Shown piece after piece: positions 1-12,099 of a DNA stretch of 54,950 nt. Source of the stretch: an uncultured Pelagibacteraceae bacterium (lineage in GTDB: Bacteria; Pseudomonadota; Alphaproteobacteria; Pelagibacterales; Pelagibacteraceae). The DNA lies in the NCBI GenBank assembly GCA_902597675.1, contig CACJYR010000006.1, positions 1 through 54,950 on the forward strand. Direction: 5' to 3'. The position numbers and the translations under genes are program-made. Every line of letters starts with the position of its first letter. The stretch's first letter is position 1. Under the pieces are notes generated by a model, which made no database searches, was not told the DNA's origin, and saw only the letters and a list, made by a program, of their open reading frames with translations.

Positions 1-931
1 AAACATTTGATAACTTTGAGCCCTTTTTAATTTGAGAGCCCAACATGAATTCGCTAATTTTTTGTGGTCTTTTTCCTTGTCTTTGAATTTCGAGAATCTT
101 AATAGATTGGTTTTTATTACATGCTACTTCCAGCTGATTTGAAATTATTTCTCCGACTTGACCTATGCCATTACCAATTTCGGCTTTCAAAATTTTATAT
201 CTTTCGCCATTAAAACTAAAAGAAGCACCTGGGGAGGGAAATAATCCATTTATTTTTCCAATTATTTTGGAGGCATCATCGTCCCAATCAATCCGTGACT
301 CCTCCTTATCAATTTTTTTTGCATAAGTAGCTTTTGAATGATCCTGATCTATAAACTTCGCCTTATCTTCAAGTATATCATCCACATTATCTAAAATTTT
401 TTCAGCAGCTAAAGCGGATAGTTTTTCTGAAATTTCTTGAGCATTATGGTTTGGATCTATTTTGATTTTATAAATATTACTAACTGGTCCGCTATCCAAT
501 TCTTTTTTGATCTTCATAATACTTATGCCCGTTTCAGAATCTAAATTCATAATTGATCTCTGGATTGGCGCTGCGCCTCGCCAACTTGGAAGAATTGAGG
601 CGTGAATATTCACAAAACCTTTTTTAGTTAAGTTTAAAAAATTTTCAGGAATTATTTGTCCATATGCACACACTATTGCAAGATCGGCATTTAATTCTTT
701 TAAAAATTCATACTCCTCATGATTATCTCTAAGTGTCTTGGGTGTTCTATAATCTATATTTAAAGTTTCAGATATACCCTGAATTGGACTTTTGTTAATT
801 TTTTGTCCTCTATGAGATTTTTGAGGTGGTTGAGTAAAAACCACAGAAATATTATAACCATTTTGATATAGAGATTTTAAGATAGGAACACAAAATATTG
901 GTGTACCCATAAAGATAATCTTATTTGCCAT
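1..931 (-). CDS. fmt: Methionyl-tRNA formyltransferase, 3'-truncated by the window edge
   Basis: Formylates Met-tRNA(fMet) using 10-formyl-tetrahydrofolate. I translated it from the ATG at 931; the frame stays open through position 2, so the C-terminus lies outside the window. The product starts MANKIIFMGTPIFCVP, the usual nucleotide-fold start. It later shows NIHASILPSWRGAAPIQ, holding the family Asn/His pair and the SLLPxxRG-like folate loop, then LDSGP with the catalytic Asp. The last visible residues (GSQIKKGSKL) belong to the C-terminal OB domain. Only 2 bp separate it from def upstream, the classic def-fmt pair acting on opposite ends of formyl-Met metabolism. Confidence 0.95.
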   Translation of the reverse strand, partial: MANKIIFMGTPIFCVPILKSLYQNGYNISVVFTQPPQKSHRGQKINKSPIQGISETLNIDYRTPKTLRDNHEEYEFLKELNADLAIVCAYGQIIPENFLNLTKKGFVNIHASILPSWRGAAPIQRSIMNLDSETGISIMKIKKELDSGPVSNIYKIKIDPNHNAQEISEKLSALAAEKILDNVDDILEDKAKFIDQDHSKATYAKKIDKEESRIDWDDDASKIIGKINGLFPSPGASFSFNGERYKILKAEIGNGIGQVGEIISNQLEVACNKNQSIKILEIQRQGKRPQKISEFMLGSQIKKGSKLSNV

Positions 932-933
932 CT

Positions 934-1455
934 TTAAACTACTATTCTGTCTGGATTTTTTTTAATTTTTGAAATTTTTTTTATAATAAAATCTTTCTTT
1001 AATTTTGATAAATGGTCAATAATTAATTTTCCATCTAAATGATTTATTTCATGTTGAATACAAGTAGATAAAAGCCCATCACATTTAAGATTTTTCTTCT
1101 CTCCCTTTTCATCAATATATTCCACCTCACAAATTTTTGGTCTCTCGATTTCAATAAAAGTTTCAGGTATTGATAGACAGCCCTCTTCGTATACCGATGT
1201 CTCTTTGCTTAAGTTTTTTAAAACAGGATTGATTAATGCAATTGGTTTATTTTCTTCATCCTTATTTGAAACGTCAACAACTAAAACTCTTTTTAGTATA
1301 CCTACCTGAACTGCAGCAAGACCAATTCCCTTGGAGTGGTACATTGTTTCAAATAAGTCTTCAATTAATTTTTTTTCATTAATTCCAACTTTTTCAATTG
1401 GATCAGAAATTTTTTTTAATATTTCATCTGGAACAGTAACAATTTCTTTAAGCAT
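934..1455 (-). CDS. def: Peptide deformylase
   Basis: Metalloenzyme that removes the formyl group from nascent proteins. At 173 aa it has the usual bacterial length. All three signature motifs are present: GIGLAAVQ (43-50), EGCLS (91-95, metal ligand Cys93) and QHEINHL (134-140, ligands His135 and His139, catalytic Glu136). The C-terminus is lysine-rich, as is common in this window. It lies 21 bp downstream of the exported-protein gene and 2 bp before fmt, so all are probably one minus-strand transcript. Confidence 0.97.
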   Translation of the reverse strand: MLKEIVTVPDEILKKISDPIEKVGINEKKLIEDLFETMYHSKGIGLAAVQVGILKRVLVVDVSNKDEENKPIALINPVLKNLSKETSVYEEGCLSIPETFIEIERPKICEVEYIDEKGEKKNLKCDGLLSTCIQHEINHLDGKLIIDHLSKLKKDFIIKKISKIKKNPDRIVV

Positions 1456-1476
1456 AATAAATAATTAAACTAATTT

Positions 1477-3252
1477 TTAAACTTTTAAAGGAAGAACTTT
1501 AAGCAATATCTTATTTCTTATCCAATCAATATTAAGCTTATTGAGAGCTGTGATTATAAAATAAATTGTATCTTCATCTATTCTGTCAATTTCATCTTGT
1601 CCAATCACTTCAGCAATTCTCAAAAGTGCTAAACCAGCTTCACTATTATTAATCATAATTTGTATATCTGTAGGGATTTCATTTTCATCAATTTGATACA
1701 AATCATCGTATTTTTCAGAAATTTCAATTCCATCATATCTTAACGATTCTAAAAATATAACATCTTTTTTAGATAGAAAATATTTTTTATTTTTTTTTAT
1801 CTTTTTTAAAAAATTATTTATGTCTTTAGAGATTTTGGAACTAGCATAATCACCATTAAAGTAATTAATTAGTTTTGATTGATGCATTATATCATTATTA
1901 AACTTAATTTTTTTATCTTCATCCTTTTCAATTTGAATATTTGTATAATAAAAACTCGTTAAATTATCTGGTATATCCACTGGATTTATTTTCTCGAGAA
2001 AGATTTTCAATTCTAAATCAAACGCTTTGTCTAAATCATCATTTTTAAAGGAATTTTTTAATACTCTTAATAACTTTAATTTTTCTACCATTTCTGACTC
2101 GAGTAAAATTTTCTGATAAATAAGAGCCCTACCTTCAATTTTGGAGAGTTTTTTATATTCATTTTGAGCATTGAGAAGTTGATTAAAATTAAATTGGAAT
2201 CTTTTATATAAATTAAATAATTCTTTTTCTGGATAATTTTTATCATGAACAGCTTTTTCTATAGTTCCTATTTTCTCAATTTCTGAAACATTAATTTGTT
2301 TAAATGAACTTAATAAATTTGCAGATGAAAGATATTTCCAAATTATTTTTTTAGTTTTATCGTTAGGTTCGAAATTAAAATTAGGATTTGTTTGATGGGC
2401 TAAGTAAAAATCAAATATTGATTTTTCAGATACTGAATCATCAATTTTTTTTGTGTATTTTAGTAAATAATTTATTTTTTTTTCAAAATATTCATCTTTA
2501 AAACCTGTTTCTTTTTTTAAATCTAAAATTAATTGAGCTTCCTCTCTTTTATTATTTTTAATCAAACAATAGATGTTAAATTTGGATAAATACTCATCTG
2601 TAATTAATTCATTATTTTTTGAAAATACACTGCAAGCTTTATCAATTTTTGAATTAGAGAGATATTCATCCACAAGATATTTTGTGAGTTCTGGATGTAA
2701 ATTGATTATTTGATTTTGAATTAAATATTCTTCGATTAAATCAAGGTTTGAGTTTTTTATTAACCAATCTGACTTCAATTTTAGAAATTTGTTATCTGAT
2801 ATATTTTTTTTGGGACTATGAGCATTAATTAAGAGTGAAGTATTAATGATTTCAATTGCATCATTAGAAAGATCCATCTTATTTAGTTTTGTAAGCAAAT
2901 TTTCTAATTGGTCTCCATCTGAATTAGTCCACATGTCTACATTAAGACCAAAGTCTTCAGGATCATATAATCCGATTATTTTAATTTCTGTTGTATCAAG
3001 CTTTTCATCAAGATTAATAATTGATTTTTGATTTTGATTTTGCATTCCAAATACACTTGGCTCGATACTCTCTTGTAATATATTTTCCCCATTTGAAATT
3101 TCTGAATTGTTTGTTATATTTTTTTCTTCAATTTCTTTTTTATCTATATTCCAAATATCAACTGGTTTTTCTTCTGCACTAGCGATAGAAGTGAAAAATA
3201 AAAAAAACAAAATTAAAAAATTTTTTTTATTTAACAATTTTAAAATTTTCAT
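1477..3252 (-). CDS. Exported protein of unknown function, 591 aa
   Basis: The start has a clear Sec signal: lysines, a hydrophobic stretch FLILFFLFFTSIASA and a likely cut before EEK. The rest is charged, lysine-rich and predicted largely helical from composition, with no enzyme motif I recognise. The C-terminal ~60 residues (around GLALLRIAEVIGQDEIDRI) look more conserved. They remind me of large alphaproteobacterial exported proteins sometimes misnamed antifreeze glycopeptide polyprotein, but that is memory only. A helical-repeat periplasmic scaffold is one possibility. It overlaps the 59-aa membrane protein gene upstream by 26 bp and precedes def by 21 bp. Confidence 0.8.
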   Translation of the reverse strand: MKILKLLNKKNFLILFFLFFTSIASAEEKPVDIWNIDKKEIEEKNITNNSEISNGENILQESIEPSVFGMQNQNQKSIINLDEKLDTTEIKIIGLYDPEDFGLNVDMWTNSDGDQLENLLTKLNKMDLSNDAIEIINTSLLINAHSPKKNISDNKFLKLKSDWLIKNSNLDLIEEYLIQNQIINLHPELTKYLVDEYLSNSKIDKACSVFSKNNELITDEYLSKFNIYCLIKNNKREEAQLILDLKKETGFKDEYFEKKINYLLKYTKKIDDSVSEKSIFDFYLAHQTNPNFNFEPNDKTKKIIWKYLSSANLLSSFKQINVSEIEKIGTIEKAVHDKNYPEKELFNLYKRFQFNFNQLLNAQNEYKKLSKIEGRALIYQKILLESEMVEKLKLLRVLKNSFKNDDLDKAFDLELKIFLEKINPVDIPDNLTSFYYTNIQIEKDEDKKIKFNNDIMHQSKLINYFNGDYASSKISKDINNFLKKIKKNKKYFLSKKDVIFLESLRYDGIEISEKYDDLYQIDENEIPTDIQIMINNSEAGLALLRIAEVIGQDEIDRIDEDTIYFIITALNKLNIDWIRNKILLKVLPLKV

Positions 3253-3406
3253 TAGGAATAGTTTTATCTATATCTTTTTTAGGAGCTGGAAAATCAATCT
3301 TGTTCAGTAAAAAAATAATTAAAAAAAAGACAAGCAAAAGTAAAACTAATTTAGTTACAATACCCACAATACTTCGGCTTGAACTTGTTTTTTTTATAAA
3401 TTGCAT
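3227..3406 (-). CDS. Small single-pass membrane protein, 59 aa
   Basis: This gene was found by reading the minus strand. It runs ATG at 3406 to TAA at 3227 and encodes MQFIKKTSSSRSIVGIV followed by a hydrophobic helix (about residues 15-37, KLVLLLLVFFLIIFLL) and a polar tail ending NENFKIVK. Basic residues before the helix suggest the N-terminus stays in the cytoplasm. The stop overlaps the next gene's start by 26 bp in another frame, which suggests translational coupling with the 591-aa exported protein. I do not recognise the family. The compact placement and sensible topology support a real gene. Confidence 0.65.
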   Translation of the reverse strand: MQFIKKTSSSRSIVGIVTKLVLLLLVFFLIIFLLNKIDFPAPKKDIDKTIPNENFKIVK

Positions 3407-3463
3407 ATACTTTTAACTAATTTCAAATTAAGACATATTTGTGGTTTTTCAATAAAGAAAATT

Positions 3464-3967
3464 ATGAAATCTGATAGAAATATTGTTTTTTTAGGTATGA
3501 TGGGATCTGGTAAAACATCTATCGGATTTTTAGTTTCAAAAAAACTAAAATTAGATTTTTATGATGTTGACCATTACATAGAAAATAAGCTTAAAATGAA
3601 AATTTCAAATATATTCAAAAACAAAGGTGAAAAATTTTTCAGAGAATACGAGGAAAAAATTACTTTAGAACTCATGAAAATTAAAGGAATAGTAGTGTCT
3701 CTGGGTGGTGGTGCTTTTTTAAATAAAAATATAAGAAACGAGATTTTAAAGAACCACATATCTTTTTGGCTGAAAACCAAGGATGATATTTTAATCCAAA
3801 GAATAAGAAAAAGTGCTAAAAGACCACTAGCTTATAATGTTTCTAATAGTGATCTACAAAATATGATAAAAAATCGTAATAAATATTATGCAAAAGCGCA
3901 AAATAAAATTGATTGTCACAACAAAACTAAAAAAGAAATTGTAGATAAAATTTTAAATATTATATGA
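3464..3967 (+). CDS. aroK: Shikimate kinase
   Basis: Phosphorylates shikimate with ATP (step five of the shikimate pathway). From the ATG at 3464 the protein is 167 aa, close to E. coli AroK. It has the P-loop GMMGSGKT (11-18), the acidic pair in FYDVDHY (34, 36), FFRxxE around Arg60, the substrate loop GGG (81-83) and the lid arginine in KRPLA (about 120). An in-frame TTG at 3401 would add 21 residues unlike the family, so I reject it. The last codons overlap aroB as ATGA, coupling the two genes. Confidence 0.95.
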   Translation: MKSDRNIVFLGMMGSGKTSIGFLVSKKLKLDFYDVDHYIENKLKMKISNIFKNKGEKFFREYEEKITLELMKIKGIVVSLGGGAFLNKNIRNEILKNHISFWLKTKDDILIQRIRKSAKRPLAYNVSNSDLQNMIKNRNKYYAKAQNKIDCHNKTKKEIVDKILNII

Positions 3968-5070
3968 AACCAATTAAATTGATTATAAAGACTAATTCTG
4001 AAAAATATCCAATATTCATTGGAAAAAATCTTATTACAAAAATATCAAGTTTGATGGTCAATAATTCCATTAAATCAAAAAAATGTTTATTGGTAGTTGA
4101 CAGAAAAGTTCCTAAAAAATTTATTTCTGAAATAAAAAAAAAACTACAAAATAAAAAAATATTTTCATTCAATTTTAATGCTAACGAAAAAAATAAGAAC
4201 CAAATTACTATTAATTCAATCTTAGAAATTTTACTTAATAAAAATTTTTCTAGAGAAGATAGTTTATTAGCAATAGGTGGAGGTATAACTGGAGACGTTG
4301 GTGGTTTTGCTGCAAGTTTATTTAAGAGAGGATTGCATTTTGTAAATATTCCCACAACTCTTTTGGCTCAAGTAGACTCATCGATTGGTGGCAAAACAGG
4401 AGTAAATTCTAAATATGGAAAAAATCTCATTGGTAGCTTCTATCAACCAAAATTAGTCATAAGTGATATAGATACCTTAAAAACACTCAATAAAAGAGAA
4501 ATTGTTTGCGGGTACGGTGAAATTTTAAAACACTCTATAATCTCTAGAAAGAAATTCTTTAAATATTTGGATCAGAATTTTAATGATATTATCAAACTTA
4601 AATCTCCTTATATAGAAAAAGCAATATTTGAGAGTTGTAAAATTAAAAAAGATGTAGTCGAAAAAGATGAAAAAGAGAGCAACTTAAGAAAAAAGTTAAA
4701 TTTTGGTCACACTTTTGGTCATTCATTTGAAGCTTCATTGGGATATTCTAAAAGATTAAATCATGGTGAAGCTGTTATTTTAGGAATGATGGTGGCTTTA
4801 AAATTTAGTAATAAGAATAAATTCCTAAATATTAATGATTATAAATTGATTTCTGATCATTACAAAAATTCAAAATTACCCTCAGATATTAAAAAATATT
4901 TCAAAAGTAAAGATCTTGTTAAAATTATTAAATTTATGAAAACTGATAAAAAAAATAATTCTGATAAAATAAAGTTGGTATTATTAAAAAAAATGGGCCA
5001 AACAATTTTAAATCAAGAATACTCAGTAAAAAACCTTATTGGATTCTTAAAAAATGAGTTAATTGATTAA
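3964..5070 (+). CDS. aroB: 3-dehydroquinate synthase
   Basis: NAD- and metal-dependent cyclisation of DAHP to 3-dehydroquinate, step two of the shikimate pathway. The 368-aa length is normal. The NAD-binding GGGITGDVGGF lies at 105-115, PTTLLAQVDSSIGGKTG at 130-146, and metal-site residues sit in GYGE (183-186), NFGHTFGH (246-253) and the later LNHGE. It overlaps aroK by 4 bp. Its 3' end overlaps the convergent bolA by 12 bp. Confidence 0.97.
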   Translation: MKPIKLIIKTNSEKYPIFIGKNLITKISSLMVNNSIKSKKCLLVVDRKVPKKFISEIKKKLQNKKIFSFNFNANEKNKNQITINSILEILLNKNFSREDSLLAIGGGITGDVGGFAASLFKRGLHFVNIPTTLLAQVDSSIGGKTGVNSKYGKNLIGSFYQPKLVISDIDTLKTLNKREIVCGYGEILKHSIISRKKFFKYLDQNFNDIIKLKSPYIEKAIFESCKIKKDVVEKDEKESNLRKKLNFGHTFGHSFEASLGYSKRLNHGEAVILGMMVALKFSNKNKFLNINDYKLISDHYKNSKLPSDIKKYFKSKDLVKIIKFMKTDKKNNSDKIKLVLLKKMGQTILNQEYSVKNLIGFLKNELID

Positions 5071-5319
5071 AATTTGAATAGAATGAATATATTTATTTAA
5101 TTCTTCATTTAAAATTTTGTAAATTTTTTTATCACTATCAATTCTTTTCATTTGCTTAAGTTCCTTTGAAACCAAAGAAATTTTGAGATGAAATTTACCT
5201 GCCTGGTTTCCGGTATGATTTTTATGAAGAAAAGATTTATCTTCAATTAATATACTTTCCAAAGCAATTTGAGTTTGTAACTTTTTTTTTACGATTGCAA
5301 TTAAATCATTTATATTCAT
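5059..5319 (-). CDS. bolA: BolA family protein
   Basis: 86 aa with the BolA layout: an N-terminal helix (IVKKKLQTQI), a loop with histidine (HKNHTGNQAGKFHLKISLV) resembling the family's H-x(n)-FHL strand, and a C-terminal helix (KIYKILNEELNKYIHSIQIL). BolA proteins pair with monothiol glutaredoxins in iron-sulfur and iron handling. The neighbourhood bolA opposite dnaJ-like/cobS/cobT is recurrent in alphaproteobacteria and supports the call. The ATG lies 18 bp from the divergent J-domain gene, so its promoter must overlap that gene. Confidence 0.85.
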   Translation of the reverse strand: MNINDLIAIVKKKLQTQIALESILIEDKSFLHKNHTGNQAGKFHLKISLVSKELKQMKRIDSDKKIYKILNEELNKYIHSIQILIN

Positions 5320-5337
5320 AAGTATAATTATATTATC

Positions 5338-5865
5338 ATGAAAAATATTTGCGACTGGAATAATTGTAAAGAAATTGGTGAATATAAAGCGCCTGTTGAA
5401 AAGGATAATAGTAAAAAATATAGGATGTTATGTTTAGAACACGTAAAAGAATTTAATAAAAATTGGAATTATTTTTCTGGTATGAATGATGATCAAGTAA
5501 TTAATTTTTTAAAGTCAGATATGATTTGGCATAAACCTACTCAAAGTTTTAGTTCTTCTGATAATTTTTTTAAAGTTTTATGGAATGACACCTTAAGAGA
5601 TGAAATGGATAGTGATAAATTTAAAAGTGAATTCAATCATATGCGTCAATTTAAATTTGATCATAAAGATATTAAAGCCTTTGGTATATTGGGAGTTTCC
5701 GTAGGTTTAAAATGGCAAAAAGTTCAAGAAAAATTCAAAATACTTGTCAAAAAATTTCACCCTGATATGAATGCCGGAAACAAAAAATATGAAGAAAAAC
5801 TAAAGTTAATTACTTTAGCTTACACGCAATTAAAAAATACATATAGGAAAAAAATTGACACCTAA
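5338..5865 (+). CDS. J-domain protein, cobS-linked
   Basis: 175 aa. The C-terminal ~60 residues form a J-domain, with [21 protein letters not shown] (the HPD tripeptide that stimulates Hsp70) and a final helix [11 protein letters not shown]. The N-terminus has a Cys-rich element (CDWNNC, later LCLEH) and WNYFSGM, a pattern I recall from alphaproteobacterial homologues encoded just before cobS. It lacks the G/F and zinc-finger regions of DnaJ itself, so it is a specialised co-chaperone, not DnaJ. It overlaps cobS by 11 bp, suggesting a role in assembling or loading CobS/CobT; that is inference. Confidence 0.9.
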   Translation: MKNICDWNNCKEIGEYKAPVEKDNSKKYRMLCLEHVKEFNKNWNYFSGMNDDQVINFLKSDMIWHKPTQSFSSSDNFFKVLWNDTLRDEMDSDKFKSEFNHMRQFKFDHKDIKAFGILGVSVGLKWQKVQEKFKILVKKFHPDMNAGNKKYEEKLKLITLAYTQLKNTYRKKIDT

Positions 5866-6829
5866 TCTAAACATTCAGCCAGATATTAAAATTTCATTAA
5901 AACAATCATTTGGGATTGATTCTGAGATGGAAGTAAACGCATTCTCCGAAAAAAGTGAGTATGTTCCAGAAATAGATAAGAATTATAAATTTGATAGAGA
6001 TACTACTCTTGCAATTGTCTCTGGATTTGCACACAACAAAAGAGTTCTAGTGCAAGGTTATCATGGTACAGGAAAATCTACACATATAGAACAAATTGCT
6101 GCTAGATTAAATTGGCCCTGTATTAGAGTAAACTTAGATAGCCATATCAGCAGAATAGATCTAATTGGAAAAGATGCTATCGTTCTTAAAGAAGGAAAAC
6201 AAGTTACACAATTTAATGAGGGTATTTTACCATGGTCAATTCAAAATCCAGTAGCTTTAGTTTTTGATGAGTATGACGCTGGAAGACCTGATGTAATGTT
6301 TGTCATTCAAAGAGTTCTTGAAGCGGAAGGTAACTTTACCCTCTTAGACAAAAATAAGGTTATAAAGCAAAATAAATTTTTTAGATTATTTGCTACATCA
6401 AATACAGTCGGTTTAGGAGATACCACTGGACTTTATCATGGAACACAACAAATCAATCAAGGTCAAATGGATAGATGGAATATTGTAACAACACTTAATT
6501 ACCTTAGTCTAGATAAAGAAATGGATATTATATTAGCGAAAAACAAATCTTTAAATAATCCCAAAGGAAAAGAAAAAGTTTCGAATATGATAAAAGTTGC
6601 ATCCTTAACTCGGAAAGGATTTATAGCTGGCGACATAAGTACTGTAATGAGTCCGAGAACTGTATTACATTGGGCTGAAAATGCAGAAATTTTTAAAGAT
6701 GTAGGTTACGCATTTAGAGTCACTTTTCTAAATAAATGTGATGAAATTGAAAAAAATACAATTGCTGAATACTATCAAAGATGTTTCGGAGAAGAACTAC
6801 CTGAGTCACTCGCAAATATCCAAATTTAA
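5855..6829 (+). CDS. cobS: CobS-type AAA+ ATPase (cobaltochelatase subunit family), TTG start
   Basis: MoxR-like AAA+ protein, 324 aa. Walker [10 protein letters not shown] spans 68-76 and Walker B ALVFDEY is near 133-139. The MSPRTV and [10 protein letters not shown] stretches near the C-terminus are typical of CobS. The start is TTG at 5855: the conserved family N-terminus [12 protein letters not shown] lies upstream of the first in-frame ATG (5927), so the ATG would remove it. In classical systems CobS and CobT power cobalt insertion by CobN. No cobN or other cobalamin gene is visible here, so the substrate is uncertain. It abuts cobT with no gap. Confidence 0.93.
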   Translation: MTPNLNIQPDIKISLKQSFGIDSEMEVNAFSEKSEYVPEIDKNYKFDRDTTLAIVSGFAHNKRVLVQGYHGTGKSTHIEQIAARLNWPCIRVNLDSHISRIDLIGKDAIVLKEGKQVTQFNEGILPWSIQNPVALVFDEYDAGRPDVMFVIQRVLEAEGNFTLLDKNKVIKQNKFFRLFATSNTVGLGDTTGLYHGTQQINQGQMDRWNIVTTLNYLSLDKEMDIILAKNKSLNNPKGKEKVSNMIKVASLTRKGFIAGDISTVMSPRTVLHWAENAEIFKDVGYAFRVTFLNKCDEIEKNTIAEYYQRCFGEELPESLANIQI

Positions 6830-8629
6830 ATGAAAAATAACAAGGCTGAAAACTTAAGAGAAAAACTTAAGCAAGCTTTAACTTCAACAGCTAGAGTGAT
6901 TTCTGATGATATTCATCTAAAAACTATTGATGAAAAAAACAAAAAAGATTTAAATTTTGTTGATATTGAAAATCTTAACTCGAAAGGAGATTTCATTAAA
7001 GCTAGAGCAGAGTCCGACTCATCTGCTTTAAAAAAAAAGTTTTCAAATGATGAGATTTATAAAAAGAATTTACCTTTAAATTCCTCATATAAGACTCTTT
7101 ATTCTATCGCAGAAAAAGTAAGATATGAATGCCTGGGCTCAAAAATGTTAAAAGGTATAGCAAAAAATCTTAAAGAAAATTATGATCAAATAATCCAATT
7201 AAAAAGAAAAGACCAATTAAATTCAAAAGAAGATGTTCCTGTGGTTGAAGCCTTTGAATTGTATATGTTAAAAAAATTTTTAAACGTTAAGCTAAATACA
7301 TTAAACAATAATATGTTAAATTTTTGGGAAAAAGACTTCGATAAAGTAATGAACAAACACATCGAATTTTTAAAAGAAAACTTAGAATATCAAAATGAAT
7401 ATTCCTCAAAGTTTTCAGAAATATTACAAGAAATGGATATTTTTAAAAATGAGGACAATCAAGAAACCAGGGAAGAAAACCAAGATGATGGTCAAAATAA
7501 TCCTTCTAATGATGACCAAGACAATAATTCAGACGACTCTAGAGATGAAAATGACAATGAAGAGACTGAAGCGAGCTTAGACTCTGAATATGACATAGAT
7601 GAATACAAACTTGATGAGCAACTAATTGATAGTGAATCTGACCAAAAAAATAACGAACAAGTTATTCAAAAAAAATCAATTAATGATTTAAATACAGACT
7701 ATAAGATCTTTACAATCCAGTTTGATGAAATAACAAAAGCAGAAAATTTAGAAAATTCTGATGAAGCTTCAAAATTAAGAAAAACTTTAGATCAACAATT
7801 AATAGGTTTTCAAGATGTCATTACCAAACTTGCAAACAAACTTCAAAGACAACTGCTGGCAAAACAAAATAGAGCCTGGGAGTTTGATTTAGAAGAAGGG
7901 TTATTAGATAGTTCAAAATTACCAAGAATAATAATGGACCCTTATAATTCATTATCTTTTAAAAAAGAAAAAGATTTAGATTTTAAAGACACTGTCGTTA
8001 CTCTTTTAATAGATAATTCAGGATCTATGAGAGGGAGACCAATTACAATTGCTGCGATTTGCGCTGATATTTTATCAAGAACCTTGGAAAGATGTTCTGT
8101 CAAAGTTGAAATATTAGGTTTTACAACTAAAAATTGGAAAGGTGGGAAGAGTAGAGAGTTTTGGAATAAAGAGGGTAAACCAAAAACACCAGGTAGATTA
8201 AATGATTTAAGACACATAATTTATAAAGGAGCTGATACTCATTGGCGACAATGTAAAAATAATCTTGGTTTAATGTTAAAAGAAGGATTATTAAAAGAAA
8301 ATATTGATGGAGAAGCAATTTCTTGGGCATTTAATCGATTAAAAAAAAGAAAAGAAGAAAGAAAAATATTAATGGTAATTTCTGATGGTGCACCAGTTGA
8401 TGACTCAACTCTGTCAGTCAATTCAGGAGACTTTCTTGAAAAACATTTAAAAAAAATTGTGAAATTTATTGAAGAAAAAACTGAAACTGAAATTTTAGCG
8501 ATTGGAATAGGCCATGATGTATCAAGATACTACAATCGAGCGATAAAGATTACAGATGTCAATGAATTGGGGGATGTCATGATTTCTCAATTGAGTGAAC
8601 TTTTTAAAAATAAAAAAAATTTACATTAA
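6830..8629 (+). CDS. cobT: CobT-type VWA protein (cobaltochelatase subunit family)
   Basis: 599 aa. The N-terminal helical region is followed by an Asp/Glu/Asn-rich linker (about 204-275), then a conserved core and a von Willebrand A domain with the MIDAS motif DNSGSM (395-400). The product fits CobT, the partner of CobS in a MoxR-VWA pair. Its ATG directly follows the cobS stop, so the two are made together. The 3' end shares the tetranucleotide TTAA with the stop of the convergent kinase gene. With no CobN in view it may serve another metal-insertion or remodelling client. Confidence 0.93.
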   Translation: MKNNKAENLREKLKQALTSTARVISDDIHLKTIDEKNKKDLNFVDIENLNSKGDFIKARAESDSSALKKKFSNDEIYKKNLPLNSSYKTLYSIAEKVRYECLGSKMLKGIAKNLKENYDQIIQLKRKDQLNSKEDVPVVEAFELYMLKKFLNVKLNTLNNNMLNFWEKDFDKVMNKHIEFLKENLEYQNEYSSKFSEILQEMDIFKNEDNQETREENQDDGQNNPSNDDQDNNSDDSRDENDNEETEASLDSEYDIDEYKLDEQLIDSESDQKNNEQVIQKKSINDLNTDYKIFTIQFDEITKAENLENSDEASKLRKTLDQQLIGFQDVITKLANKLQRQLLAKQNRAWEFDLEEGLLDSSKLPRIIMDPYNSLSFKKEKDLDFKDTVVTLLIDNSGSMRGRPITIAAICADILSRTLERCSVKVEILGFTTKNWKGGKSREFWNKEGKPKTPGRLNDLRHIIYKGADTHWRQCKNNLGLMLKEGLLKENIDGEAISWAFNRLKKRKEERKILMVISDGAPVDDSTLSVNSGDFLEKHLKKIVKFIEEKTETEILAIGIGHDVSRYYNRAIKITDVNELGDVMISQLSELFKNKKNLH

Positions 8630-9894
8630 AGATTGAACAAATCTTTATTTTTCCACTTTATTGTTACTTCAGCTCCACTTCTTGTTTGAGAATTCCAACA
8701 ATTTACAGTGGCAAAATTTTTTTCTAATAAAGTCTTTCCTATGAATAATCCTAAACCTAATCCACTATTTTTATCAGATGTTTTGAGATAAGGTTCTCCA
8801 ATTTTTGATAAAATATCATTTGGATAACCCTCGCCATCATCTTCAATGGTAATTTCAGTAAAATTATTATCACTTTTCAAATTTATAAACACTTTGCTTT
8901 TACTAAACTTATTTGCATTACCTATAAAATTTCTTAAGCCATAAACAATTTCAATCGATTTATAAATTTTTTTTGAATTAAGATCTTGTTCTAAATTAAG
9001 ACTAAATTGTTTTTTACTTGTTTCCTTAAATGATAAAATAATTTGTCTTAAATATTCTCTCATTGATAAGTCCTCATCAATAAATTCATCCTCCTGATCA
9101 GGATTTAAGGATAATTTTTTTAGTATTTCATTACATCTTTCAACCTGACTTGCTAAGAGTTCAATATCTTGGGAAACATCTTTTTGATCCTTTAATTGTT
9201 TTGATAATTCCTGGGTAATTACCTTTATTGTTGATAAGGGCGTCCCTAATGAATGTGCAGCAGCTGCTGCTTGTCCACCCAAAGATAACATCTCATGTTC
9301 TTTAGCCATTATTTCTTCCATTTTATTCAAAGCATCTTTTCTTAACTTACTCTCTGCTCCGAATATAATTGCAAAATAATTTAAAAAAAGTAGAGCTATT
9401 ATTAATGCTAAAGGTATCGCGTAGATATAATAGTCACTAACATGAAAATGATCATTCAAAGGTTCCGGTAGATCTTTTGAAACAAAAGTTAACCCCAAAA
9501 TAGATAGGGTAGTTAATAATACTAACAATGAATTAGTTCTAAAGCTTAAATTTGAAGAAGCAAAAACACTAGGTATTATTAAAAAAATGATAAATGGATT
9601 TTTAACACCTCCAGTCAAATAAATGAGTCCACTTAATTGAATTATATCAATTAATAGATGAATGAACGCCGACCTATCTGTTAATTGCGTTTTTTTGTAA
9701 ATAAAAATTAAGTATAAATTACCAATTACTCCAATAGAAATAAATAAATTTGCGAGAATAAAGTTGAAGTCAAAATCAAAGTAAAAATACACAAGATATA
9801 CTGATATCAATTGGCCTATAATACCGATCCACCTTAAATTTATGTAAATTGACTTTTTTAAAGAATATTGTTTTGAAGTTTCAAAAAACTTCAT
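8626..9894 (-). CDS. regB: RegB/PrrB/ActS-type redox sensor histidine kinase
   Basis: 422 aa with about six membrane helices in the first ~175 residues, including the quinone-site motif GGVKNPF (95-101) typical of RegB. The H-box reads [12 protein letters not shown], with His214 as phospho-acceptor. Cys254 in QVERCNEIL matches the position I recall for the redox-active cysteine of RegB. An ATPase domain with [11 protein letters not shown] (N-box) and GLGLGLF (G-box) completes it. The residue after His is Ser where RegB normally has Glu. It follows gyrB by 2 bp. No regA regulator gene is in the window. Confidence 0.9.
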   Translation of the reverse strand: MKFFETSKQYSLKKSIYINLRWIGIIGQLISVYLVYFYFDFDFNFILANLFISIGVIGNLYLIFIYKKTQLTDRSAFIHLLIDIIQLSGLIYLTGGVKNPFIIFLIIPSVFASSNLSFRTNSLLVLLTTLSILGLTFVSKDLPEPLNDHFHVSDYYIYAIPLALIIALLFLNYFAIIFGAESKLRKDALNKMEEIMAKEHEMLSLGGQAAAAAHSLGTPLSTIKVITQELSKQLKDQKDVSQDIELLASQVERCNEILKKLSLNPDQEDEFIDEDLSMREYLRQIILSFKETSKKQFSLNLEQDLNSKKIYKSIEIVYGLRNFIGNANKFSKSKVFINLKSDNNFTEITIEDDGEGYPNDILSKIGEPYLKTSDKNSGLGLGLFIGKTLLEKNFATVNCWNSQTRSGAEVTIKWKNKDLFNL

Positions 9895-9896
9895 TA

Positions 9897-11966
<2,070 letters not shown>

Positions 11967-12099
11967 TTACTAAAAAATAATATAACATTTTTTTGGATAA
12001 ATATGTTAATTATAATTAGTCGATCTTAAAATAATTTAAATGAATTTTTGAAAAAATTACTTAATAGTTTTTTTATTTAATCCACTCAAAAAAATATTT

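Noticed and set aside
3401..3463. TTG-start extension of aroK
   Set aside because: Adds 21 residues before the P-loop that family members lack and would run into the 59-aa gene on the other strand.
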